Source: JBBIND01 sp037444075 (GTDB lineage Bacteria > Acidobacteriota > Terriglobia > Bryobacterales > Bryobacteraceae). From it: 64,000 nt of DNA. A program made the position numbers and the translations under genes. The notes under the pieces are model-generated. The model worked only from the letters and a program-made list of their open reading frames with translations. It did no database searches and was not told the origin of the DNA. This document shows, piece by piece, positions 1 through 9,228 of this stretch; position 1 is the stretch's first letter, and each line of letters opens with the position of its first letter. The stretch spans positions 1 to 64,000 of the forward strand of contig JBBIND010000007.1 of NCBI GenBank assembly GCA_037444075.1, written 5' to 3'.

Positions 1-187
1 CTTCCGGTGGGTCCGGGGCACACAAGCTGAAGCTTATGCTACGCTGCAAACCAACGAGTTGCGGACCCACGCAGGGCGAACTTCAGCTTGCCCAACGGCT
101 TTTTCAGCACCCTCCTAAGCCTCCTCAAGACGCTGGGCCTACTGTGGGACGCTGAGATGGGTCAGGCGGTCCCCGCCGTCAGAGCCA
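1..187. other. Noncoding end of window downstream of nuoN, with nested inverted repeats
   Basis: I see no convincing gene in this stretch. It lies just downstream of the last nuo gene, which reads right to left, so it is the 3' region of that operon. It is rich in short inverted repeats (listed separately), with a run of T at about 101-105. A 90-residue open frame crosses it on the plus strand, but it has no family resemblance, no clear ribosome site, and runs into the nuoN coding region. Confidence 0.6.
7..90. repeat. Interleaved inverted repeats, possible intergenic repeat element
   Basis: Two exact inverted repeats interlock here. GTGGGTCCG at 7-15 pairs with CGGACCCAC at 62-70, and CAAGCTGAAG at 23-32 pairs with CTTCAGCTTG at 81-90. 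Two small palindromes sit between them: AAGCTGAAGCTT at 25-34 (approximate) and CAACGAGTTG at 52-61. The first two pairings cross each other, so in RNA they could alternate or form a pseudoknot. The layout resembles a dispersed intergenic element more than a simple terminator. Family membership cannot be shown from one copy. Confidence 0.5.
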
Positions 188-1654
188 TTAAGGCGCCAGC
201 ACAGCCGCCCGTCCGGCGAAGTTCAGAACCCAGGACGGCAGGATGCCAAGCACGAGCGTCGCCAGAGCCGAACCCCACAACGCCAAACGTAGCGGCGCGC
301 CAGGCTGCGGCGCGGTATCCGCCGGACCAGCAGGTTCGTGGAAGTACATCAGCACGATGATGCGCAAGTAATAGTAGGCGGCCACAGCGGAGTTCAGAAG
401 TCCAAGCACCGTGAGCCAGAGAAGATCCGAATCCAGTGCAGCTTTGAAGACGTAGAATTTGCCGAAGAAGCCTCCCGTGAGCGGCACCCCTATCAGGGAC
501 AGCAGAAACAGCGTGAAGAGGCCAGCCGTGGCGGGCTGCCGGTGGGCGAATCCAGCCAGGTCTTCGATATTGACGTAGCGTTCGCCCTGCCGCGCGAAAT
601 GGACGACGACGGCGAAGGCGCCCACATTCATGAAAGCGTAAGCCGCCAGGTAGAACATGGCCGCGGCGGTGCCGGTTTCAGACCGTGCCGTCACCGCCAC
701 CAGAACGTAGCCGGCATGCGCGATGGAGCTGTACGCCAGCAGGCGCTTCAGATTGGTCTGCGTCAGGGCCGCGAAGTTCCCCACCACCATGCTGAGCAAG
801 GCCGCCGCCCAGACGACAGGCTCCCAGAGATCGCCGTAAGGCTCAAAGGCGGTCATGAAGACACGCAGCAAAACGGCGAAGGCAGCCGCCTTGGGTCCCG
901 CCGACAGAAAGGCAGCTACCGGCGCGGGTGCGCCCTGATAGACGTCCGGCGCCCAAGCCTGGAAAGGAGCCGCGGACACTTTGAAAGCGAAACCGACGAA
1001 CAACAGGGCGGCGCTGAGACCCACCACGAGCACGGGCGGGGCCAGGTCAGGATCGACCAACGTTGCCCGGATCGCCTGAAGGTCCGTCGAACCGGTGAAT
1101 CCGTAGATCCAGGCGACACCGTAAAGCAGGAACGCCGTGGCGAACGAGCCTAGCAGGAAGTACTTGATGGCGGATTCCGTATTGCGCAGATCGCGGCGCA
1201 AGTAGCCTGCCAGCACATAGGAGGCGATGGAGGAAATCTCCAGCCCTATGAAGATCATGATGAGCTCGTTGGCCGAGGCCATGAAGGACTGGCCGGCAAT
1301 GCAGAACAAAAGCAGCGCGTAGTATTCGCCCGATTCGGCATTCTCACCGCGCAAGTAGTGGAGCGAAGCAAGCACCGTCAGCAGCCCCACCACAAGCACG
1401 AGCACGCGGAAAAATGTGGCGAACCCGTCCACCACGACCATGTCGCGGAACGCGAAACCGGGATCCATGTGCGCAATCCAGGTAGCGGCGCCGGCCGCCA
1501 GAAGGCCTGCCAATGCCAGGTAGCCGACAATCCTGCGTCCACCTCGCCGGGCGGATACCTCGACCGCCATGATGAGAATGCCCATCAGCGAGAGGACGAT
1601 CTCGGGCAGGACGCGTATCAGTTCAGCCGCGGAGATGGAGAAGTTAGCGGGCAC
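188..1654 (-). CDS. nuoN: NADH-quinone oxidoreductase subunit N
   Basis: This is an antiporter-like membrane subunit of complex I, one of the three proton-pumping arms with NuoL and NuoM. The 488-residue protein is almost entirely hydrophobic helices. It carries the family's conserved glutamate in the helix reading GLEISSIASYVLAGY and a later lysine in ESAIKYFLLGS. I chose the GTG start at 1654 because AGGAGG lies six bases upstream and the resulting protein starts just before the first membrane helix. A longer in-frame reading would translate part of nuoM in another frame. The start overlaps the end of nuoM by 11 bases, implying coupled translation. It is the last gene of the nuo operon. Confidence 0.95.
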   Translation of the reverse strand: MPANFSISAAELIRVLPEIVLSLMGILIMAVEVSARRGGRRIVGYLALAGLLAAGAATWIAHMDPGFAFRDMVVVDGFATFFRVLVLVVGLLTVLASLHYLRGENAESGEYYALLLFCIAGQSFMASANELIMIFIGLEISSIASYVLAGYLRRDLRNTESAIKYFLLGSFATAFLLYGVAWIYGFTGSTDLQAIRATLVDPDLAPPVLVVGLSAALLFVGFAFKVSAAPFQAWAPDVYQGAPAPVAAFLSAGPKAAAFAVLLRVFMTAFEPYGDLWEPVVWAAALLSMVVGNFAALTQTNLKRLLAYSSIAHAGYVLVAVTARSETGTAAAMFYLAAYAFMNVGAFAVVVHFARQGERYVNIEDLAGFAHRQPATAGLFTLFLLSLIGVPLTGGFFGKFYVFKAALDSDLLWLTVLGLLNSAVAAYYYLRIIVLMYFHEPAGPADTAPQPGAPLRLALWGSALATLVLGILPSWVLNFAGRAAVLAP

Positions 1655-3260
1655 CGGAAACCTCCTGGGCGGGGGCCGTGACCTGAGCAGAGGATGTTCC
1701 CGGCGGCGCGGTGATGGAGGGCGGACCGCCCTCCACCCAGCCGGAGTTCGGCGGCGGCTCTGTCTGCCGGACGCGGAACTCCACATTGACCTTCGTGTGC
1801 TCCAGGATGAGAGCATTGGCGGCACTGATCTGCGGGAGGAAGTTGCGGCTGTAGACGCCCATCCAGACCATGAGAACCAGCAACGGCAGGATGGCCGCCC
1901 ATTCACGGGCGTTGAGGTCCGTCACGTGCTTGCGGACCGAGTCGGGCGTTTCGCCGAGAAACGCGCGCTGGTACAGCCACAACATGTAGCAGGCCGAGAG
2001 GATCACGCCGAGCGCCGCGAACACCGCCCAGCGGAAATCCACCTGTGCGGCGCCCTGAAGAACCAGGAATTCACCGACGAAATTGTTGAGCAGCGGCAGG
2101 CCGATGCTGGCCAGCGTGGTAATGAGAAACACTACCGCCAGCCAGGGGGCCGGTGTCGCTATCCCGCCGTAGTCGGCAATCTCGAGCGAATGCCGGCGCT
2201 CATAAAGGTATCCCACCAGCATGAACAACGCGCCGGTGGAGATGCCATGATTCAGCATCTGGTACACCGCTCCGTCCAGGGCGATGGGGTTGAACGAGAA
2301 GATCCCGAGCACGACGAAGCCGAGGTGGCTCACCGAGGAGTACGCCACCAGTTTCTTCATGTTCGGTTGCACCATCGCCACCAGCGCGCCGTAGATGATG
2401 CCTACAATAGCCAGCACCACAATCCAGGGGGCATGCTCCCGCGCTGCGGAGGGGAACAGCGGCAGGCAGAAGCGCAGCAGCCCGTAAGTCCCCATTTTCA
2501 GCATGACCGACGCCAGCATCACGCTGCCCGCGCTAGGCGCTTCCACGTGCGCGTCCGGCAACCACGTGTGCAGCGGAAACAGCGGGACCTTGATGGCAAA
2601 CGCGAAGAAGAAAGCCAGGAACAGCCAGAATTGCTCGGTGGAGGAAAACTCCAATTGCCCGCTCAGCAACTGCTCCAGGATGATCTCGTAGTCGAAGCTG
2701 CCGGCGGCATTGTAGATGTAGATGATGCCGGCCAGCATGAGCACGGAGCCGGCCATCGTGTAGAGGAAGAACTTGACGGCCGCGTAGATGCGCCGCTCGT
2801 GCCCCCAGATGCCGATGAGGAAGTACATCGGAACGAGGGCAACTTCCCAGAACACGTAGAACAGGAACAGGTCCAGGGACACAAAGACGCCCACCATGCC
2901 GCACTCGAGCAGCAGGAGAAAGGCGTAGAACTCCTTCACGCGGCGGTCAATATAGCGCCAGGAAATGAGCACCGCGATGGGCGTCAGCAAAGTGGCCAGA
3001 ATCACCAGCCAGAGACTGAGTCCGTCCACAGCGACGTGGTAGCGGATGGCAGGAGTTTCAATCCAGGGCCGGTCGCTGACAAAGTGCGGCCCTGAACCGC
3101 TGGTGTGGAAGGGGACGACCAGGCCAAGCGACAGCAGAAACACAACGATGGAAAGGCCAAGCGCGAAGCCGCGCGCCAACCCGGGCTTGTCTCTGGGGAT
3201 GAACAGCGTGGCGCAGAAGCCCGCCGCCGGAAGGAACAGGATGACGTCCAGCAGGTTCAT
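1644..3260 (-). CDS. nuoM: NADH-quinone oxidoreductase subunit M
   Basis: This is a proton-pumping membrane subunit of complex I, 538 residues, close to the family norm of about 500. It has the conserved glutamate motif FWEVALVPMYFLIG and the segment PLHTWLPDAHVEAP, which holds the pumping-site histidine region. The ATG at 3260 is used because it overlaps the nuoL stop codon (ATGA), has GGAGG just upstream, and begins with a typical first helix (MNLLDVILFLPAAG). Upstream sequence in the same frame is nuoL read out of frame. The C-terminus is longer and more proline/threonine-rich than usual. Confidence 0.96.
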   Translation of the reverse strand: MNLLDVILFLPAAGFCATLFIPRDKPGLARGFALGLSIVVFLLSLGLVVPFHTSGSGPHFVSDRPWIETPAIRYHVAVDGLSLWLVILATLLTPIAVLISWRYIDRRVKEFYAFLLLLECGMVGVFVSLDLFLFYVFWEVALVPMYFLIGIWGHERRIYAAVKFFLYTMAGSVLMLAGIIYIYNAAGSFDYEIILEQLLSGQLEFSSTEQFWLFLAFFFAFAIKVPLFPLHTWLPDAHVEAPSAGSVMLASVMLKMGTYGLLRFCLPLFPSAAREHAPWIVVLAIVGIIYGALVAMVQPNMKKLVAYSSVSHLGFVVLGIFSFNPIALDGAVYQMLNHGISTGALFMLVGYLYERRHSLEIADYGGIATPAPWLAVVFLITTLASIGLPLLNNFVGEFLVLQGAAQVDFRWAVFAALGVILSACYMLWLYQRAFLGETPDSVRKHVTDLNAREWAAILPLLVLMVWMGVYSRNFLPQISAANALILEHTKVNVEFRVRQTEPPPNSGWVEGGPPSITAPPGTSSAQVTAPAQEVSGAR

Positions 3261-5113
3261 TGTCCACCTCCGGCCAACCCGATGGCTGCCAGCACAAGCA
3301 CCGAGCCCAACAGGATCCAGGCGGCGTAACTCCTGATGTTGCCGGACTGCACGAGCCGCAGAACACCACCCACACCGCGAGCCCAGGAGCCAATCCCGTT
3401 CACCAGGCCATCGATGACGGCCACGTCCATGCCGCGCCACAGCACGTGCCGGGATCCCTCCACCGTCGGCCGGATGATGGTCGCGGCGTAAAGTTCATCC
3501 ACCAGATACTTGTTGTAGACCAGCCTGTAGACAGCCCCGAGACGCTGCGCCAGCGCCTCGGGCAAACCGGGACGGGCGACGTAGAAAAGGAAAGCAAGGC
3601 CAATACCCACTAGTCCGGCGGCCACGGAAATGGCGACCAGCGCCATGTCGTGCTCCACGGCGGCTCCGGGGTAAAGCGGCTCGAGAAATGCGGGCACCCG
3701 GAAGTAGCCTCCGCCCAGCGAGAGAAGCGCCAGCAAGGCCAGAGGCACCGTCATCACGGCGGGCGATTCGTGGGCGTGAGCCGTGCCACGATACTTCCCG
3801 AAGAACGTCAGAAAGATGGCCCGGAAAACGTAGAAGGCCGTCATGGACGCCGTCACCACACCAACCCAGAACATCCACGGGGCTGCCTGATGGGCTGCCA
3901 GAAGGATCTCATCCTTGCTGTGGAACCCGGAGAAAGGCGGCACGCCGGCAATGGCCACGGCGGCGCACATGAGCGTCACGAAAGTGACCGGAGTCTTCTT
4001 CCGCAGACCGCCCATGTTGCGGAGATCCTGCTCTCCTGAGAGGGCGTGGATGACGCTCCCGGCGCCCAGGAACAGCAGGGCTTTGAAGAAGGCGTGCGTG
4101 ACGATGTGGTAAACGCCCGCCGAAAACGCGCCCACACCCAGAGCCAGGAACATGTAGCCGAGCTGCGAAACCGTGGAGTAGGCGAACACCTTCTTGATGT
4201 CGTACTGAGTCAGGCCGATGGTGGCCGCCAACACTGCCGTCACGAGGCCGACCACGGCCACGACGTCCATCGCGAGCGGCGCCTGTATGAACAACGCCGC
4301 TGAACGGGCCACCATGTAGACACCAGCCGTGACCATGGTGGCGGCGTGGATGAGAGCGGAGACCGGCGTGGGGCCTTCCATGGCGTCCGGCAGCCAGACA
4401 TAGAGAGGCACTTGGGCGGATTTCCCGGTAGCGCCCACAAACAGCAGCAGGCTGATGGCGGTCAGAATGCCAGCCGAATGTTCAACGGGCATGCTGGCCG
4501 CTCCGGCGAATACCTTGGCAAAGTCCAATGTGCCGAACGTGATGAAGATGAGGAAGATGGCCAGCGAGAAACCGAAGTCGCCGATGCGGTTGACGATGAA
4601 GGCTTTGTTCCCGGCGGTGGTGGCGCTGCGGCGGAGAAAGTAGAAGCCGATCAGCAGATAACTGCACAAGCCGACCCCTTCCCAGCCCACAAACAGCAGC
4701 AGGAAGTTGTTGGCGAGCACGAGCACCAGCATGAAGAACATGAACAGGTTCATGTAGGAGAAGAAGCGGTAGTAACCGCCCTCGTGCGCCATGTAGCCGG
4801 CAGCGTAAATATGAATCAGGAATCCGACCCCGGTGACGACCAGCAACATGACCGCCGACAGGCGGTCAACGGCCAGTTCAAAACCTACGTCCAGCGAGCC
4901 GCTGGCAACCCAGGTAAAGTAGCGCTCGGCGTGCACGGCCTCCAGCGGAGCCAACGCCGCAAGTATCTTCAGCACCCAGAGAAAGGACAGCAGGACCGAG
5001 CCGATGGCAACCGCATTGATCACTGCCTTGGGTAGCCGACGGCCGACGGCGCCGAGTATGAGGAAGCCGGCCAGAGGTAAGGCGGGAATAAGCCAGAGGT
5101 GCTGCATCGTCAT
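3257..5113 (-). CDS. nuoL: NADH-quinone oxidoreductase subunit L
   Basis: This is the distal proton-pumping subunit of complex I, 618 residues, which in characterised enzymes also carries the long lateral helix along the membrane arm. Visible signatures are VGWEGVGLCSYLLIGF with the pumping glutamate, NKAFIVNRIGDFGF, and GKSAQVPLYVWLPDAMEGP with the central lysine, followed by a histidine-containing ALIHAATMVTAG. The start codon sits in a TGATG overlap with the nuoK stop and the end overlaps the nuoM start by four bases. These junctions suggest tightly coupled translation. Confidence 0.97.
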   Translation of the reverse strand: MTMQHLWLIPALPLAGFLILGAVGRRLPKAVINAVAIGSVLLSFLWVLKILAALAPLEAVHAERYFTWVASGSLDVGFELAVDRLSAVMLLVVTGVGFLIHIYAAGYMAHEGGYYRFFSYMNLFMFFMLVLVLANNFLLLFVGWEGVGLCSYLLIGFYFLRRSATTAGNKAFIVNRIGDFGFSLAIFLIFITFGTLDFAKVFAGAASMPVEHSAGILTAISLLLFVGATGKSAQVPLYVWLPDAMEGPTPVSALIHAATMVTAGVYMVARSAALFIQAPLAMDVVAVVGLVTAVLAATIGLTQYDIKKVFAYSTVSQLGYMFLALGVGAFSAGVYHIVTHAFFKALLFLGAGSVIHALSGEQDLRNMGGLRKKTPVTFVTLMCAAVAIAGVPPFSGFHSKDEILLAAHQAAPWMFWVGVVTASMTAFYVFRAIFLTFFGKYRGTAHAHESPAVMTVPLALLALLSLGGGYFRVPAFLEPLYPGAAVEHDMALVAISVAAGLVGIGLAFLFYVARPGLPEALAQRLGAVYRLVYNKYLVDELYAATIIRPTVEGSRHVLWRGMDVAVIDGLVNGIGSWARGVGGVLRLVQSGNIRSYAAWILLGSVLVLAAIGLAGGGQ

Positions 5114-5421
5114 CAGTGCTTCAACGAACTCACTTCGTCAACTTGCAACGTGCCACGGTTGCGGAAGATAGCCAGGATGATGGCCAGGCCAACCGCCGCT
5201 TCGGCGGCGGCCACCACCATCACGAAGAGAGCAAATATGTGTCCGTCGATTTGGCGCAATTGGTATGAAAAGGCCACGAAGCTGAGGTTCACCGCGTTCA
5301 GCATCAGCTCGATGGACATGAAGATCGTGATCAGGTTCCGCCGGAACAGGAATCCGGCCACTCCGATGGAAAACAGGACAGCGCTCAGCGCCAGGTACCA
5401 CGCCAACGGAACGGCGCTCAT
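5113..5421 (-). CDS. nuoK: NADH-quinone oxidoreductase subunit K
   Basis: This is a small three-helix membrane subunit of complex I, 102 residues, the exact family size. The two buried glutamates needed for proton transfer are present: one in IFMSIELMLNAVNLSFVAF (helix 2) and one in AAAEAAVGLAIILAIFR (helix 3). It overlaps nuoJ by four bases (ATGA) upstream and shares one base with nuoL downstream. Confidence 0.97.
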   Translation of the reverse strand: MSAVPLAWYLALSAVLFSIGVAGFLFRRNLITIFMSIELMLNAVNLSFVAFSYQLRQIDGHIFALFVMVVAAAEAAVGLAIILAIFRNRGTLQVDEVSSLKH

Positions 5422-5921
5422 CGGCGAATCTCCTTGCGGGCCAGGATGACGGCCCCGAGGATGGCCACCAGAACGAGAATGGAAGTCACCTCGAACGGCA
5501 GCAGATAGTCTGTGAAAAGCAGCCGGCCGACCTGCCGCGGCTCGCCCTCGTCAAAAGCGCCGAAGATCACCGGCTCGGAACGCGGCATTGTCTGGCGGAC
5601 AAAGTACACGAGCAGTCCGCCCAGCACGACGAGCAGCGGCAGTCCCAGCCAGCGTGCCGGAAGGGACCGGCCGGTGCGCTCCTCCCGGCCCGCGTTCAAC
5701 AGCATGATGACAAACACAAATAACACCATGACCGCGCCGGCATAAACAATGACCTGTGCGGCCGCGATGAACTCAGCCCCCAGCAACAGGTAGAGGACAG
5801 CCAACGAGAGCATCACGCCGATGAGCGACAAAGCGCTGTTGATGGGATGACGCTGCATCACCACGCTGATGGCGCAAAGGACCGCGATGGCGGCGAAACA
5901 GAAGAAAAGTAGCACGGCCAT
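5418..5921 (-). CDS. nuoJ: NADH-quinone oxidoreductase subunit J
   Basis: This is a membrane subunit of complex I, 167 residues with about five hydrophobic helices. The region AAAQVIVYAGAVMVLFVFVIM matches the conserved third helix, whose pi-bulge couples quinone reduction to pumping in known structures. It follows nuoH after only three bases. In most bacteria nuoI sits between nuoH and nuoJ; here there is no room for it. Fusion of nuoI into either neighbour is ruled out by the lengths and by the absence of ferredoxin cysteine motifs. Confidence 0.95.
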   Translation of the reverse strand: MAVLLFFCFAAIAVLCAISVVMQRHPINSALSLIGVMLSLAVLYLLLGAEFIAAAQVIVYAGAVMVLFVFVIMLLNAGREERTGRSLPARWLGLPLLVVLGGLLVYFVRQTMPRSEPVIFGAFDEGEPRQVGRLLFTDYLLPFEVTSILVLVAILGAVILARKEIRR

Positions 5922-5924
5922 GGC

Positions 5925-7118
5925 TTATTGGGCGAACAAAGCCACCAGCAGAGCTGTGGCGAACAGGTTCACGATTGACAAAGGAAACATCGACGTCCAG
6001 GCGAATTTCATCAACTGGTCGTACCGGAAGCGCGGCATCGTGCCCCGCACCCAGATAAAGAAGAATAGCAGCAGGCCGGTCTTGGCGATGAACCAGAACA
6101 AAGGCACCAGATAGACCTGCGCAAAAGGCGTCAGAAAGAGAGCCGCGAGCGCGAAAAACACCACGCAGAACACCGGCAGCGTCAACCGGTCACGGCGGCG
6201 GGCCGGGTTCAGGCCGTGGTACAAGGCCATCGCGCCGGCTACCGCAAACACCACCGAGGGCACGTAGGAAGACCCCCACTCTACCGGGAAGGGCGGATGC
6301 CAGCCTCCCAGGAAGAGCACCGTCGTCAGGGCCGTGATGGTGATCATGTTCGCGTACTCGGCCATGAAAAAGGAGGCGAACTTCATGCTGCTGTACTCGG
6401 TATGGAATCCGGCCACGAGTTCGCTTTCGGCCTCCGGCAGGTCGAAGGGAATGCGGTTGGTTTCGGCAAAAGCGGCTATCAGGAACAGAACGAATGCCAA
6501 CAACTGCGGCGCCGGCCACTGAAAGATGCTCCAGCGCGGGATAAAGCCAAAGTAAAAGCCCTGCTGCAGTTCGGCTATTTCCCTCAGGCTCAGCGTGTTG
6601 AGCAACAGCAGCGGGCTCGCCAGAGCAAGCGCCAGAGGCAGTTCGTAGCTGATCATCTGCGCGCAGGCCCGCAGGCTGCCCAGGAGAGCGTACTTGTTGT
6701 TCGAGGACCAGCCGGCGATGGCGATGCTGTAGACGCTGATGGAGGAAATGGCCAGCAGGAACAGAATGCCGATGTTCAGGTCCGTCAGTTGCATGTAGGT
6801 GCGGATGCCGAAAATCTCGACTTCCGGACCGAAGGGGATGACCGCGATGGAAGTCAGCGCCAGAGCAACGGCCACGGCGGGCGCCGCCAGAAACAGGGCG
6901 CGATTGGCGTGTGGCGGGAGCAGATCTTCCTTGGTGAACAACTTGATGACGTCGGCCAGCGGCTGCAACAGGCCATGCGGCCCTACGCGGTAAGGGCCAA
7001 GCCGCAGCTGAATGTGGGCGATGACCTTGCGCTCAATCCACTGCAAATAGGCCAGTGTGGTCAGCAGCGCGGCGGCCACGGCGGCGGCCTTGAGCATGGT
7101 GAGCAGGAAGAAGTTCAT
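5925..7118 (-). CDS. nuoH: NADH-quinone oxidoreductase subunit H
   Basis: This is the membrane subunit that forms the entrance of the quinone-binding channel at the junction of the two arms of complex I. The 397-residue protein has about eight membrane helices. Conserved loops are clear: RLGPYRVGPHGLLQPLADV followed by KLFTKEDLLPP near the N-terminus, and AETNRIPFDLPEAESELVAG with its acidic residues near the middle. It starts 28 bases after nuoG. The next gene is nuoJ rather than the usual nuoI. Confidence 0.96.
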   Translation of the reverse strand: MNFFLLTMLKAAAVAAALLTTLAYLQWIERKVIAHIQLRLGPYRVGPHGLLQPLADVIKLFTKEDLLPPHANRALFLAAPAVAVALALTSIAVIPFGPEVEIFGIRTYMQLTDLNIGILFLLAISSISVYSIAIAGWSSNNKYALLGSLRACAQMISYELPLALALASPLLLLNTLSLREIAELQQGFYFGFIPRWSIFQWPAPQLLAFVLFLIAAFAETNRIPFDLPEAESELVAGFHTEYSSMKFASFFMAEYANMITITALTTVLFLGGWHPPFPVEWGSSYVPSVVFAVAGAMALYHGLNPARRRDRLTLPVFCVVFFALAALFLTPFAQVYLVPLFWFIAKTGLLLFFFIWVRGTMPRFRYDQLMKFAWTSMFPLSIVNLFATALLVALFAQ

Positions 7119-7146
7119 GCAGCGTCTCTCCCAATAATTCCGCGCA

Positions 7147-9228
7147 TCAGCGATACAACCTCCCGGGTGCTTCCGATAGAGAATTCAGCACCCGTGAGTA
7201 ACGTCCCAGAACGCCGGAAGTAAACAGGGTATCTTCCGAGCTGCGGATCAAATCCGGCCGGGAATCGGGCTGCGGGCCGGACCAGACGGGGCACACCACG
7301 GGTGTTACGCCACCCTGCAGCACGGCCTGTACATTCTCATATCCCGGCACGGAGCGGCAGATCTCCTCGAGAAGACTTGCATTGTCACTGGGACCGAGCG
7401 CCAGCCCCATGCGCGCCGCCAGCAGGGACATGATCTCCAGGTCGCTCTTGGCGCCAGCTACACTGGCGCCCCTCGCGAGCTTCTGGACTTCGCCGCAAAC
7501 GCTGGTCACGGTGCCGGCTTTCTCGTAAGCGGAAGCCGAGGCCAACACCACGTCGGCGCGGGCGGCGGTGGGTGTCAGGAACAGATCCTGAACCACAACG
7601 AAGGCGGACTCGGCGGCCAAATGAGACGAAGCCAGCGGGTCAGCTCCCATCACCCACAGCGCATCCAGCGCTGGGTCAGCGAGCATATCCGGCAGGGCCA
7701 GGCCGGGCCCTTCAGCGGGACGATAGCCGGGCAACCGGTCCGGCAACAGACCCATGTCCGCAGCGCCACGCGAGTTGGCGTAGTCGAGCAGACAAACGTA
7801 GCGGACGGGAATACCCAGCGAGTCGCCGAACGCGACCAGCCGGGTCAGGGCGTCCGCGCGGACGGAAGCGCCCGCGAGGATGACGAGCTCAGGCTCTGCC
7901 TTGAGTTTCTCTCGCAGCGATTCAAGCGCCGCCAACTCATCACCAGGCGCGGCTCGCAAAGCGGTCACCGCGTAGGAATCCTCGCGGACGGGGCCGGGTG
8001 TGACCGTGTAGCAGCGCATCCCGTGATGACGCCAGTTTGCCCTGAGTTGGAACGCAAGGAAGGGATGCTGCTGAGACAAGTCGGAGGCGACGATCACGGC
8101 GGCGCGGCAATTGTACAGATCCGCTGAGGAAGCCCAGGCGCCGGACCGTGTACCCAGCGCCGCCACCAGCGCCGGCAGGTCTCCCGTGCGGATGTGATCG
8201 ACGCCCACCGCGCCCAGCCCTTCGCGGGCGAACTTCTGTAGGAAGAAGTCTTCCTCGTTGGTGGTCAGGTTGGAGCCCACCACTCCAATGCGCCCGTTGC
8301 GCGCCTTGATTTCGAGGAAGCGTTCGGCGATGTGGCCGAGAGCGCGTGCCCAACTGACCGGCTCAAAGCCGTCCGCAGTCCGTAGGAGAGGAGTCTGGAG
8401 GCGTTCCGGGTGATCGACAAAATCGAAGGCGAACCTTCCCTTGACGCAAAGGAACTCCCCATTGATGCCTGAGCGGTCGCGGTTGTTGGCCCGGGTGATG
8501 GCGCCGTTGCGGACTCCGAGGGTAGTCTTGCAGCCGTCCCCGCAGTGGGCACACACCGTGCCCACATGGCGCATTTCCCAAGGCCGGGTCTGATAGCGGT
8601 AGGTGCCGCTCGTGAGCGCGCCGACGGGGCAGATATCGATGCACATGCCGCACTCGTCGCACTCCAGGCGCGAGCCGCGGTTCGGAGCAATCTCGACCGT
8701 GACGCCTCGGTTAACCAGGCCCAACGCAGCCACGCCCAAGCCTTCGTCGCAGATGCGCACGCAACGGTAGCACAGGATGCACCGCGGGGCGTCGTAATAG
8801 ACAACCGGCGAGAACTGCTTCTCGTCCACGTGGTGCTTGATGTGCGTGAAGCGCCCCTCTCCGGCGCCGTAGCGGTAGACGGCGTCCTGCAATTCGCATT
8901 CGCCGCCCTTGTCGCAAACCGGGCAATCCAGCGGATGATTCGTCAGCAGAAACTCCAGCATGGACTTCCGCGCGGTCACCACGGCGGGCGAATCGGTGGT
9001 CACCACCATTCCCTCGGAGACCGTCAGCGTGCAGGCGGTCTGCAACTTGGGCATCCGCTCCACTTCCACCAGGCACATGCGGCAGGCGGCCTGAAGCGAA
9101 AGGCCCTCATAGTAACAAAACGCGGGTATCTCTATACCGACGCTCCGGGCGGCGTTGATGACCAGCGTTCCCGGAGCAGCCTGAACGCTCACTCCGTCGA
9201 TCGTCAGATTGATCAGCTCTGCCATCAC
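7147..9228 (-). CDS. nuoG: NADH-quinone oxidoreductase subunit G (iron-sulfur)
   Basis: This 693-residue peripheral-arm subunit carries electrons from NuoF/E toward the quinone site. Its clusters can be read directly. Cys38, 49, 52 and 66 form a ferredoxin-like 2Fe-2S site. His98 with Cys102, 105 and 111 form the His-ligated 4Fe-4S site. Cys150/153/156/160 and Cys190/193/196/200 form two-cluster-type motifs. Cys226/229/233/261 match the off-pathway N7 cluster, which mitochondria have lost and some bacteria keep. A degenerate molybdopterin-oxidoreductase domain follows. The start overlaps the end of nuoF by four bases. Confidence 0.96.
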   Translation of the reverse strand: MMAELINLTIDGVSVQAAPGTLVINAARSVGIEIPAFCYYEGLSLQAACRMCLVEVERMPKLQTACTLTVSEGMVVTTDSPAVVTARKSMLEFLLTNHPLDCPVCDKGGECELQDAVYRYGAGEGRFTHIKHHVDEKQFSPVVYYDAPRCILCYRCVRICDEGLGVAALGLVNRGVTVEIAPNRGSRLECDECGMCIDICPVGALTSGTYRYQTRPWEMRHVGTVCAHCGDGCKTTLGVRNGAITRANNRDRSGINGEFLCVKGRFAFDFVDHPERLQTPLLRTADGFEPVSWARALGHIAERFLEIKARNGRIGVVGSNLTTNEEDFFLQKFAREGLGAVGVDHIRTGDLPALVAALGTRSGAWASSADLYNCRAAVIVASDLSQQHPFLAFQLRANWRHHGMRCYTVTPGPVREDSYAVTALRAAPGDELAALESLREKLKAEPELVILAGASVRADALTRLVAFGDSLGIPVRYVCLLDYANSRGAADMGLLPDRLPGYRPAEGPGLALPDMLADPALDALWVMGADPLASSHLAAESAFVVVQDLFLTPTAARADVVLASASAYEKAGTVTSVCGEVQKLARGASVAGAKSDLEIMSLLAARMGLALGPSDNASLLEEICRSVPGYENVQAVLQGGVTPVVCPVWSGPQPDSRPDLIRSSEDTLFTSGVLGRYSRVLNSLSEAPGRLYR

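Noticed and set aside
1569..3095. Long plus-strand open frame antisense to nuoM
   Set aside because: It is rich in His, Gln, Arg and Glu, as expected for a shadow of hydrophobic codons in high-GC DNA, and matches no family. The same applies to long antisense frames at 11275-12405, 35584-36738, 45018-46328, 52830-55103 and 58789-60405.
5418..7118. Hidden nuoI fused to nuoH or nuoJ
   Set aside because: Both proteins have normal lengths and contain no paired CxxCxxCxxxC ferredoxin motifs, so a fusion is excluded.
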